Positions 23,037 through 33,668 of a stretch of 64,000 nucleotides of DNA are shown here, piece after piece. The stretch's first letter is position 1; each line of letters begins with the position of its first letter. The stretch is from Podaxis mareebaensis (lineage: Eukaryota; Basidiomycota; Agaricomycetes; Agaricales; Agaricaceae), in the NCBI GenBank assembly GCA_018524725.1, contig JAEUWP010000535.1:82238-146237 (forward strand), written 5' to 3'. A program made the position numbers and the translations under genes. The notes under the pieces were generated by a model. That model saw only the letters and a program-made list of their open reading frames with translations. It ran no database searches and was not told where the DNA came from.

Positions 23037-24653
23037 TTATACCAGTATACTTGTAGCCCAATGTCCTGACCATGAGGGTGGTAATTCAGCAATATATAGT
23101 CGCCGAGTATGAAGTATCATCCTCGCCGACAGAATCGCGCGAATGACAATGAATGGCCTACACATAAATGGCATCAATCGGAATTGCATCAGAGAGTGAA
23201 ATATTTCAGAACGATTGCCACTCACGGCGCCATCATAAATATGTTGCTCGCCTATCACAAGTCTTTCCGTTTACCTGATGTTCAAGCGAAGAGTAAGAAA
23301 TTCGACTCACAGATTGCATAACAATACCCAAGGCTAGAGCCGAGTACACTTGTTTATGGCAAGAACACTCAGAGATATAAGAGTGCATGTATCTGTGTGA
23401 ACGGACTTACAGCAGATGTAGACGTAGAATAAGACACCTACAGTATGAAGTGAGATGCGGAAAGTGCAAGAATAATTAAACAAAAATTACCCTCACGATA
23501 TACTCGGTGCATTGCACTGCGTCCCCCTAAAGCTCTTGGTTCCGATCTGTCTGAATGTGTGTTGGGATCAGATGTCGACTCGGATACCAAAGAGCATCTT
23601 AGACTCACACATTCGGATGGTTGGAATCAGGGCCAACAAGAGTATGGCTGCATTCTCTCAATCACTCAACCAGATAAAGCGCACCAGAAGTCGGCTTACC
23701 GATATCGAGACTCAAGGCAACGAAGCACGCAATGAATCTCTTCTCTAGCCATGCTTTGAAAATGCAACCGTGGATTTCATCAAGAGTGTAGAATTCATCT
23801 ATTGGTGAACCTTCAGCATCTCGATATACCTCCAGATCAAAATTTGGGTTAAACTGAGGAACTTACAGGCATTCCGCCCAAGATACTTCCAACAGTAATA
23901 TGATTGGAAGACCGCTGACCCGGCAAACAGGGAAACCAGTCCGACAACGATCCGCTTATCATTCTCCCACATGACCCAGAGGCGCAAGCAAAGGATTGCT
24001 TGAGTGTTGTGAGCTGACGTTAAGCTAGTCCCATTCGCTGAAAAACAATGTCGACTCACTTTCAGAAACGAACACATTAACCACCCCCACGTCTGACATG
24101 ATGAAGATCAACCCAACTGTCGAAGACGGGCAACAATATCCACCCACAGATGATTCCCCCTGCTAAGCCCATACAGTTGACGTCGGAATCCCATCCAACT
24201 ATACCCAACACTGTAGGCAACACCATCAAAACGCTAATTGAATGACTACGAAGAGTCCGAGCTTACCAGATAACTGTAAACCAAGGTTTGCTAGGATGGA
24301 ATACCGGTTTAGGAGGAACATGAATTTCACCAAGGTCCACTTGGAAGCCCAGATGAGTTCCACTTCCTGAGAGAACGTCAAAAAGTAGTCGTATATCTTT
24401 GAGGCATAGAATGAGCAAGGCTTGAGACGAAAGCGAGATTTGAATGGTGCGTTGACTCACGTATATCGTCAACGCAATGCCTACGGGGAAGTAAACATCG
24501 ATGCTTACATTTTCGAATGACTTGAAAAACTCTTACCCTGAACATACTATCATAATAATCATCGGTTAATCCGCAGGTCGCACATACCCAACGACTCACC
24601 TGGCTTAGCCGAAGCACCTGTACATCTTGAGCGAGCTCCGCAGCTAGAGCCAT
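23037..24653 (-). CDS. DUF6533 domain membrane protein, copy C
   Basis: The start at 24653 gives MALAAELAQDVQVLRLSQ. A 10-nt micro-exon (YVQ plus one base) joins GIALTIY, and then comes the DUF6533 core IYDYFLTFSQEVELIW with FMFLLNRY. Further exons hold VILCLRLWVMWENDKRIVVG, and the last exon (ILSARMILHTRRLY) stops at 23037. Predicted multi-pass membrane protein, function unknown. One exon junction near 24240-24210 does not stay in frame with the splice sites I could find (the acceptor followed by CGTTTTGATG leads to a stop), where copy A reads through. It may be a young pseudogene or use a splice site I missed. CpG content is normal, in contrast to copy B. Confidence 0.6.
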
Positions 24654-25411
24654 ATTCGAACCAACCAAGGGGTATGAGAAGGCAAGAGTAAGCGCTTTCA
24701 AGGAAATGGGGGTCTTTAAGTATTAGTGCCACGAATATATAGTACCATTCTCGGAGCCTGTCCGTAAGGGAGCGAATCAATTCAACGGCAACCTGGCATC
24801 TCTTCCAGGAGTAATAACGTTCCCAAAGGTGAGAGACCCCGACGTCGCTGATGCCCGCAGCCATAGGTAGTTTAATCTTCGAAGCCAATTCATCAAGGCT
24901 AACTGTTTTCATTCGGTCTCAGCGCCTCTGCGAGAGAGTCATCAACGACGCGTGGATTTTGGGCCGCCACGAAAACTCGCATACGACGAGTTGTCCCGAG
25001 TCCGATACAAGTGTTGCACCCCGACTTCGAGAAGTCTTCTTCGTAGCTCGTAGATTTGGCCGGCGGAGAAGACAATATTCGACATTCAAAGTTCCGCAGT
25101 AGTAACCATGTATGTGTTCCATTCGGGAATCAAACGAAGAGCTATTACGATTCCTGACCCGGTTTATATGCCACTGTCTATTTGTCACTCGACGACAGGT
25201 TCATAACGTTCATCTGAATAATGGGCAACTCATACAGCATAATAGAAGTCGACTCTGTCATTACTCATACCTGCCATCACATACCCTGCCACTGGTGCTC
25301 TCCAACGAAAAAGTCGGCTTCATTGTGCTTTAGTCCTCCTTTATACCCTATGTGCTCTATCATGCCATAGACCGGCCATGAGGAGTGCTATTAAGCATAT
25401 TCTCAACCCCG
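24654..25411. other. Upstream flank of copy C
   Basis: The stretch to about 25400 is the CpG-containing sister of 20640-21300. It presumably includes the promoter of copy C. I see no coding gene. Confidence 0.5.
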
Positions 25412-25600
25412 CTTTCAGCAAATTTTCATCAAAAACTGAATTGAAACTGAGTTGCTCCGTACCCAGGCTCTCGCTGAAAGCGGTTTGCGAATAGAGTGTA
25501 TAATGCAACCTTGTTTTCAGTGAGTTTTCAGTGAAAACTGAATTGAAACTGAATTGGCTCCATATCCGGGATCTCGCTGAAAACGTGTAGCATATACACT
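25412..25600. repeat. Imperfect tandem duplication, two units of about 95 bp
   Basis: Two adjacent units share AACTGAATTGAAACTGA and then CTCGCTGAAA. A single, CpG-depleted version of the unit occurs near 21290-21380. Confidence 0.6.
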
Positions 25601-25869
25601 CTAATACGCTGTGTAGCAGTGCTGTGCCAACTCATGAGTACTCACGAGGGCTCATGCATATTAAGGAGCCGAAGGGGTTCGCAAGATAACTGTGAACATT
25701 GTGTTTCAATCACCAACACCTGGCAATAGCTGCGAGTATGCCGGACACCCAACCCACTATACGCAAAACCTAGTGTATTTAGTACTATAGCAAATTCCCT
25801 ATCCTCTACAAATGTATAAGCAACCAAGCACGATAATCAATTCCAAACCCAAAACCAAGGGGAAAAAGC

Positions 25870-27932
25870 CTAAAAATCCCCAAGATCAAGATCAACAGCA
25901 TCAATAACCGACGCCTCAAACGTCTTAGCACCACCATTCACCTTCCCGGAAAGTGCGGACGGTGGCAAGGGCGACGCTCTAACCGACTGTGAAGGTTGTG
26001 GCGTCCCGCTCGGCGTACCCGGTCTGTCATTCGGAGTTCAGCTCAATCAAGACTCAACAACACCAAAGCAAAATTAGGACAAACCTCGAGGTCGTCGGCG
26101 TGGCAGAATTGAACAATCTCGGCACGGTTTTCAGCCTCGCACTCGGATCATGTACCTGCACAGGCGTCCCAGTAGCAGCCAACTTCCTCTCCCTCCTTTT
26201 TCTCTCTGCCTCTGCCAGCTCCGCTTTCCTCACAGCCTCCATATTCGCTTTCCTATTCCGTTCATTCACCTTCGCCAACAAGTCCGCTGCTTCTTCACTC
26301 TGTCTGGACTTAATCGGCGTCACGAGGGCGGCTAACTGGGCGTCGATTTCGGCGACCTCGTCAAAGTCATTGCGGCGCAGGGCGAGAGTTCGGGCGGCGT
26401 TGAGTCGAGAACGTTCCATCGTCGTCATTCCCGCAGATTTATTGGCCTGGAGCTGAGATCTGCGCGCAAGCATTGCGTTGATGTCACTCTGTGAGGGAAG
26501 GCAGAGTGAAGGGAAAAGAATATATTGGTGTCATCGGGGCGGCTTACCTCCGTGACAGGTTGTGTTGGTAGTTTGTGTAATTGTGCAACTTTGATTTCGA
26601 GGTCGCGTTTTGTCGGTAGCTTGACGTCCTCGGACGCACACGTCCGCTTCAAACGCTCAAACTCTTTCTGACCCGACGTCCATTAGCATGGTTCCGGATG
26701 ATTCAGGATCTATTTAACATACGGGCGTGATTGCGCCGTTTGACACCTTGTCCATAGGGAAAACGCGCACAGATTTGCCGTGCCTGAGCTCGAGAGCTTG
26801 ATCTACTGTTTTGTCGTCGACTTTGTAAGGCTTGACAAAGTCGGGAGCAAGGTCTTGATACAGACGGATGATGAGATAGGGTATGGGGAATATACTGGAA
26901 GCGCACTCTGTATTTCGCAAATCCGGTAAACGGGTTCGTGATTGTCCTCCTGCCCAATCAAGTACCGCACCCATGCACCTGAGACTTTTAAGCAAGCAGG
27001 CGGACTACAAGAGGGTGAAAGACGGACCTTTAACGTAATCTTCAAACCATGGAGCCAGTGCATGCTTGACCAGAAGATCTCTCGACAACCGGCACTTCTC
27101 GAGATCTTCGAGGGTAATGGGCTCGCTCTCCGACGAAGGCTTGTTGAATATTCGTCCAACTTTCTCTTCTTCCTGTTCGAACTTGGTGATCTGACCGTCC
27201 TCAGATTCACCGTCCGAAATCTCCATATCCATGGGTGATGACGAGCGGTCTCGTTTTGGTGATGAATGCTGGGAATTCAACATGGTTGGTGCATATCCTA
27301 GTGCCTTAGAGTCAAACGTACCCGCTTTCTCTCATCCTTTGCTTTCCGCTTCGCCTTCAACTCGGCGAGCTTGCTCGTCTTTTCCTTTGTCGCACCTCTT
27401 GCCGTGTGCTGGCCTAAACAGAGATATCAATATCGTTATCGTCCAAAAGGGAAACCATGAATTCCGTACGTTTGGCTGCCTTTGCTACACTGTCATCGCC
27501 TCCACCACCCCGTTGTTGCTGTACCATCTGCGAAAGCAGCCGCTTATCTAAAAGCTGTTGCTTCTCTTCCAACCGCTGTGATAGAATTTCCTCTCTCTCA
27601 ACCTCCGGCATTTGCAGGAGCCTGTGCACAGGGGAATATGCGTGAATTATGCGAGGAGGGTAAGATGGACACATACTGTTCTCTATCATGCTCGTCTTTA
27701 TATTTCCCTTCCAACGGGTATGGGTCCTCTTCCTCTTCTTCGCTCTCTGGTGTGTGCTCTGAGTCGCTGGTGACCAAGGGACTAGACTCATAGGTTAATA
27801 TCCAGAAATATTAGGCATGGCTGATACTGACTCTTCCTTGCGTCGCTTGTTGGACTTGGATGCGTGGGACTTTTTGCGCTTCTTCTCGCCGGCGCCAGCG
27901 AGTTCAAGGATTTCGTCGTCGAGGTCTGACAT
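25870..27932 (-). CDS. RTF1: RTF1-like subunit of the Paf1 transcription elongation complex
   Basis: Ten exons, all in phase: 27932-27828, 27786-27677, 27621-27470, 27413-27322, 27268-27028, 26978-26907, 26853-26723, 26667-26548, 26488-26085 and 26023-25870, giving 526 residues. Landmarks: an acidic/basic N-terminus (MSDLDDEILELAG), the family-typical HTARGATKEKTSKLAELKAK (about residues 125-145), a Plus3 domain at about 200-335 (EPITLEDLEKCRLSRD, WVRYLIGQED, RHGKSVRVFPMDKVSN), a charged coiled coil, and the end VDLDLGDF. Rtf1 links the Paf1 complex to elongating RNA polymerase II and to histone H2B ubiquitination. It is divergent from the Hikeshi gene with 325 bp between the starts. All splice phases agree and the length is normal for the family. 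Confidence 0.95.
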
Positions 27933-28257
27933 AATGATGATGAAGGATTATGGAGAGAGCGGAAAGAATGTTGGGCACTGCCAACTCCGACACAGAACAT
28001 TAGCTCCTGGGTTCCCACGGTCCTCGCTGTGCCTGAGGACATTCCAGTCTGTCTTCTGGCCGTCTTCTTGTCTTGTTCCGCGAGCCCTGTTCGATGCCTC
28101 TGAACATCCGTGCAGGACCACCATGTTGTTTAGGTCCAACATGGGAACGGTGACATACAAGTGACACTCTTCTGCAATCCTTCCACCGTGTTCTCCAGTG
28201 TTCTCCAAAACAGGCACTTGGCGATGTTCCCGATCTCCAACTCCATCTCTGACAACA
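27933..28257. promoter_or_regulatory. Shared divergent promoter region of RTF1 and the Hikeshi gene
   Basis: These 325 bp separate two divergent ATG codons, so both promoters must lie here or overlap the 5' ends. I do not see a clear TATA box. Confidence 0.5.
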
Positions 28258-28983
28258 ATGTTCGGCTGCTGCGTCGCCGGCCGTCTCCTCCAAACAAATC
28301 TTCAGCAGGTCGACGAAACCCATGCGTTGTTTGAGCTGCCGCAGGCGAGCACCATTAACCACGTTTGTGTCTTCCTCCTGGGCACCGGTATGATATCACC
28401 ACTGTTGATTTCATATCATAAATTTATTTTTCTCCGTAGTTCCATTCCCTGACGGTTATGGTGCAACCGTGCACTTCTTCTGGCCCGGAAAGGGCTTCCA
28501 GCTACTAGGAATGTAAGTCCCACTCTTCACCCATTTCTCCACAACTCCCTCACGGACCCCCTCATCAGGCTGTCCAACGAAAAGCCCTCAGCTATCTTCC
28601 GCCTCTGCGGCACATTTACATCCAACCCTGCTTCCAGCCACACTCAAAACGCGTTCTCATCCACGTCCTCCACCCCAAACCCCGGCGCAGACGTGACCGC
28701 AATCCTTGGCCTCTCCGTCGAACCCCTAGACCAGATTCAGGCTCAAATCTCCACTCTTAATTCCTCTGTGGTCAAAAGTCCTCAAGACCTCACAAAAGAT
28801 CCATTATTCCTCGCGGATCGCATCGTCAAACACCTCTTCAATTACGTTTCAAGCTTCATCGACAGTTCGGGAAAGGTGACGCCTGATGTTATGGTTCCTA
28901 TGAGCGTCATCGGCAAGTGGTACGAGAACTTTTTAAGTAAGGTCAAGGCGGGTGGGACGGGATTTTTGGAGAGAGGTGACTAG
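28258..28983 (+). CDS. OPI10: Hikeshi/OPI10-like nuclear import carrier
   Basis: Three exons: 28258-28387, 28440-28512 and 28569-28983, in phase, giving 205 residues (human Hikeshi has 197). The N-terminus [20 protein letters not shown], the hydrophobic [20 protein letters not shown] and the [12 protein letters not shown] stretch are typical of the family. The C-terminus ([20 protein letters not shown]) also matches. Hikeshi carries Hsp70 into the nucleus during heat stress; yeast Opi10 affects phospholipid regulation. The start is the first ATG of the conserved N-terminus. Confidence 0.93.
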
Positions 28984-29084
28984 AGGACTTGGTGTGGCTT
29001 CGCTTCGCAGTTCTGTGTATGTAGACCATCTTCTACTTATCATCTCAAGGGATCCAGGGGAATATGTCATATCGCCTTTAGCAA

Positions 29085-29167
29085 GGCCGCCTGGCGAAAT
29101 GGCATCGCGTCTGACTACGATTTGCATCGGAATCAGGAGATTGCAGGTTCGACCCCTGCGGTGGTCA
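29085..29167 (+). tRNA. tRNA-Arg(ACG), copy 1, 11-nt intron
   Basis: The acceptor GGCCGCC pairs with GGTGGTC, the D stem is GCGA/TCGC, the anticodon stem TCTGA/TCAGG, and the T arm GCAGG/CCTGC carries TTCGACC. The anticodon is ACG after CT; an 11-nt insert sits one base after the anticodon, at the canonical intron site. A T5 terminator follows at 29189-29193. The discriminator is A. Confidence 0.93.
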
Positions 29168-29399
29168 TAGTGGACTTCCAAGTTTCTGTTTTTGGATAAA
29201 TTATTATTTTGAGATTCATTTCATCATCCAGACGGTCGAGAGGGGGCTGAATCCCGCTCTCCTGCTGCTATGAAGGCCGAGCCCCATCCAACTGAGACAT
29301 CAGTCTTCCTTTGCTATCGCCGTTTTGTGTATGAGCGCGCAGCACATTCCCGCAATGCCAGGCCAGGGCCGCGGACACCCAATTGGATGATAATCCAAC

Positions 29400-29488
29400 G
29401 GCCGCCTGGCGAAATGGCATCGCGTCTGACTACGGTTCAAAAATTGATCGGCATCAGGAGATTGCAGGTTCGACCCCTGCGGTGGTCA
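29400..29488 (+). tRNA. tRNA-Arg(ACG), copy 2, 17-nt intron
   Basis: Exon sequence matches copy 1 except G instead of A directly after the anticodon. The intron is about 17 nt. A T5 terminator lies at 29508-29512. Confidence 0.92.
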
Positions 29489-29616
29489 ATAATCACTAAC
29501 GGTCCTGTTTTTGGCCCCCACGCCTCCGTGCAATCTTGCGTGTCCAAGTCGATGGTAAATTGGATCGGTACTTGTGCGCTGTGCACCATATATAAATAGG
29601 CGCCAGCCTTAATCAA

Positions 29617-29694
29617 GGCCGCCTGGCGAAATGGCATCGCGTCTGACTACGATAAGTAATCAGGAGATTGCAGGTTCGACCCCTGCGGTGGTCA
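29617..29694 (+). tRNA. tRNA-Arg(ACG), copy 3, 6-nt intron
   Basis: Exons match copy 1; the insert after the anticodon is only about 6 nt (TAAGTA). TATAAATA lies about 20 bases upstream (29591-29598) and a T5 terminator at 29717-29721. Confidence 0.92.
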
Positions 29695-29911
29695 ATCCAA
29701 GAATATTGGCGTACCGTTTTTACACAAAATTGAGCGGAGCCCAGGGACTTTGTCAATTTAGGTGCTTGATTGTTGTGGAACGACTGAGCGGTTCAACGTT
29801 CAAGTTCAACGCCCGCCCACTGCATTCACAAATGATACCCAGAAGTCCCAGTAGTTTGTGTCAATTGCCTGGGTTTTACAAGTAGTCCAGGATAGGTCGA
29901 CAAAGCCGTGT

Positions 29912-31529
29912 CTACGCCAATCTACTCTGATTTGTAGTTGGGAGCCCTAATGCCACCGTGTCAATGGCGTAAAGTCGCCGAGTGTGGAGTACCATCCTCG
30001 TTGACAAGATCATTCGTATGACGACGAACGGACTATAAGCCGGCCTCAGTCCTAATATGTGAAGCACTCGGGAACGGTTGGCACTCACGGGATCATCATG
30101 AATATGTAGTCCGCCTATCAAGAGTCTTTTGGCCGAATTCAGGTCAGAAGTCGGGAAATGGCTTACAGATTGGACGACTACACCCAAAGACAGTGCAGAA
30201 TACGCTTATAGTGGGGTTGAAAACAGCGGGGATTAAACAGTGCATGCCACGACGTGAATGAAACCTACCACAGAGATAAACATAGAACAGGACGCCTATG
30301 ATATGAGGCGAGTTGCAAGTAACGCGAAAACAATTCGGTCAAGAATTCACCTTCACGATATACTCGATGCATCAGGCTGCGCCCCCCTAGATATCTTAGG
30401 TCTGATCTAACTGTGAGCGCATGGGCTCAGGTGTTGACACATACAAAAGAAAACATCTAGGACCCACGCATTCGGATGGTTGGGATCAGGGCCAACACGA
30501 GCACCCCTAGACTCTTCGTCATCTAACCAGGTCAAAGACACGTCCAGTGTAGTTGACTTGCCGATGTCAAGGAAAAGGTTAACGAGGTAAGTAAAGTACC
30601 CGTTTTTTAGCGGTGTGTTGAAAACACATCCCAAGTTGACTCCGCCAAGGGATTGAAAACTGTCTGTTAACAGCTATTTAGCATCTTCCAAATATTCCCA
30701 AGCCAATGCTTGGAACAAATCGAACACTCACAAGTATTTGACGCAAAGAATTTTGCAACAAAATAAGTCTGAAAGGCCGTCGTTGCGGCGAATAGGGACA
30801 CCGTTCCAACAAGGATTCTCTTGTCACTTCCCCACATGACCCAGAGGCGTATGCAAAGGATTGCTTGAGCATTGAATGAACGTCAAACCACTTCTGGTCA
30901 TTGAAGCTTAGTCACTTACTTTCAGAAAGAAACACACCTACTAAGGTTACGTCTTCGGAGACAAAAGTCAGCACAAGTTATTGGAGCGACATCGTAGGGA
31001 GCTCCTCACAAGCATGTGCTTGCGCGACGTCTTCACAGTTGGAGACCCGATTTCGTCCAACGCCGAGTACTGCACACGGAATCATCAGCATGAAATGACG
31101 TCCCAGAAAGAGTCCAACCTACGAAGCTGTTGTAGAATCAGATTCGGTATGACAAGATAACGGTCTAGAAGAAAGACACATTTCATCAAAGTCCACCTCG
31201 AGGCCCAGACAAGCTCTATCTCCAGTGAAAGCATCAAAAGGTAGTCGTATGCCTTTTTAAATAATAAATAAGCAAGACCCGAAATACATCGAGAATCAGA
31301 TGGCGTGATGACTTACATATATCGCCAGGGCGATCGCTATAATGAAATATTGGCGATCACAATTTTACGGACTTGATCAACTCAGAGGATTCATACGGCG
31401 TACCTTCGACATACTGTTGCAATGATTCCGAGTTCATTGCAGGTCGTATATATTTGGGAATGTCCAATGGCTTACCTGCGATAACCGAAGCTGGTGTAGA
31501 TCTTGAACGTACTGTTCAAGTGGAATCAT
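29912..31529 (-). CDS. DUF6533 domain membrane protein, copy D
   Basis: The start at 31529 gives MIPLEQYVQDLHQLRLSQ, ending at a gtaagc donor. The DUF6533 core region lies near 31250-31150; the TM exon with IRLWVMWGSDKRILVGTVSL is at about 30860-30790. The last exon has FVVIRMILSTRMVLHTRRLY and stops at 29912. It is about as long as copies A and C. Some junctions were not verified, so intactness is open. Its sister, copy E, lies in the same orientation 3.75 kb away. Confidence 0.6.
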
Positions 31530-33668
31530 TACGGAGGCACGTAGGAAGTATCAGAAGGCGGGAGGAGTACTTTAGCGACAAGCCTTTTAAAGGCACTGTC
31601 GAGCCCGACACTAATATAGCTCTTGGAGCTTTAGTACCTCTCTGAGTCTGATTGGTCCCACTACAATAGACGCTTGGGTGAGGGTTCCAATGCCCGAAGT
31701 TGTGGAGTTGTTCAATAATCTTCACCCTGAATCGTTATGTGGCACTGAAACTAACGGGAAGCAGTCTCGCACCAGCTCATGCATGATTCATGTAGCCCTG
31801 GGCAACTGCTAAAGATTGGATGTGGAAGGGGGGTCTTTTCCGGCTTCCTCGGGTTTTGTCTGCATGCAATCTGTGCTAGTATGAAAATGGTGAGAAGACG
31901 AATGATCACGATGTACAAACTTCATCTCACTAGTGCCCTAATTCATCGGGTGTGGCCGAAGTATTCCTAGATGTTCATATGTCATGAATTGACTTCCATG
32001 GACGGCACAATACTGCTAGGAAATCTGAGTGTGGCGTAGCGTCTCCGTGTCTGATAGGATTGTTGTACTTCGTGCGTGCTAACTATCAGAGGTAATGCGG
32101 TTGTCTCTGTGTCTGATATGATTGTATACTCTGAGCGTACTAACTATGAGAGGATTGCAGTCCCAGGGCTCTCGCAACGCTATGGGGATCAGATCGGAAA
32201 GTTGGAAAGTTTGGACAACGATCAGATGGCTCATGGTACATATTGAATGCCGTACGTTTCATTCTCTTCGGATCAAAAGCACAGGCCCTCAAGCGCCTTG
32301 CAAGGCCTTACTCCGAGTCATGACCACTGACGGCGCTCAAACTATTTGATTGTAATAGACTGACTCACGATAGAAGCATAGGTATTCACACGCCACCATC
32401 AGCCCCAGATCATAGAACAGGATGTAACATGACTACAGGTTAATCGACTTGGGTCAACTGCACTGAGGCTGCCTGATTTTGCGATCCATAGACAATGTAC
32501 TATCATGATCCTCCGGGTCAATGACACTGTTGACTTCAATTAACCCAGATTACGATGACGCTAGTATCGAGGCGGTTTCTTCCGACATTGCAGGACATGA
32601 TATGGAGGAAACATGCTGTCATGATATATTTCGGAAAGCCGAGCACGGGGTGTCCTAGGTAGCACTTGTCTGTGGGTATGTAGAGGTGCCAGTTCGGCTA
32701 CACATGTAGCTGGCACCACCCACAAAATTTTATTATGACTCAACTACATAGTATATAAGTAGTGTGCATTCGCTTGTATACCTCGGCTCCCTCTTGGAGG
32801 GATGACCCAACGATCTCCTTGATTGGATTAGAACCCAGCGATAGACGGACGTTATCGCACTCACATACCGTAGTAGCCAGGCGGCTGCTTCACAGGTACA
32901 CGCCTGGTATTATGGAAAGATATGCTATCCAGCACCCAGCGTCAGCAAACATGTGACACTGCTCCCAACGGAGAAGTCGTTTGTATTAACGGTAGGTTAT
33001 TGAGCGAAACGTGAGCGACTGCATATGCATTTCGGCTCTTCCGAGGGATTTGGCTAGATCGGATTGCACTTGATTACCGATGGACCTAGGTGCTTGAAAG
33101 CTTACCGCAATAGCAATAATATAATAGCAGTATCATAGGTGCAGATATGGCGTGGCCTAATTCACATAAAGCCTTGAGGCCATCGGACAGCTCAGTCAAG
33201 GTGAGACTTTCGGGTCAGGTCCGCCCCAGCCTGTCACATTTTAGTGTTTCGGGTGTGTAGATCGGAAGCCACGAGCCAGATTAGGAAGAATATGGATACG
33301 AGTAGGACGTAGATAGGAGACTTGTCCATTCTTACCTCGATCTCAATAGTACTTCAAGTCCACTGCATATCCTCGTTTTCCCTCTTTTAGGCCCTCCCCC
33401 TAGTGATGCCGAACGTATAGTCTCCGACGGTCTTTCAGATACTCTTGGCACGCACCTGCGCACACAACGTAGAAACTTTTACACAAAAATGGGAGGGTCT
33501 CATGGACTTCGTCGATTTAGGTACATGGTCGTTATGGAACGACTGGACGTTTTAACATTCAAGTTTGACGTCGACTTCACTCACAAGTGATGCTCCGAAA
33601 GTCCCAGTAGTCTAATTCAGCTGCCTGGGTCTTGCAAGTAGTCCAGGCTAGGGACGACAAAGTTGTGT
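31530..33668. other. Non-coding spacer of the tandem unit
   Basis: 31740-33150 repeats as 35500-36635 with many substitutions; 33150-33470 is unique. No frame longer than about 90 codons is shared between the units, which argues against a gene. The stretch near 32240-32350 (GGATCAAAAGCA, then CTCAAGCGCCTTGCAAGGCC) is well conserved between units and might be regulatory. Confidence 0.45.
32041..32160. repeat. Local tandem repeat, two units of about 60 bp
   Basis: 32041-32102 and 32103-32160 are imperfect copies (GTGTCTGATA and CTAACTAT shared). The paralogous site in unit 2 (about 35790-35850) has a single copy. Confidence 0.75.

Larger units (their letters stand above)
29712..33150. repeat. 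Tandem duplication, unit 1 (contains copy D)
   Basis: Co-linear with 33470-36635 over the DUF6533 gene and long non-coding flanks. Both units start at TTTTTACACAAAA/CTTTTACACAAAA and end at ATAATAGCAGTATC. Unit 1 is longer, partly because of an internal tandem repeat at 32041-32160. Confidence 0.85.

Noticed and set aside
24559..24912. 117-codon frame with an earlier ATG upstream of copy C
   Set aside because: It reads through the promoter side; comparison with copies A, D and E places the start at 24653 with the small N-terminal exon.
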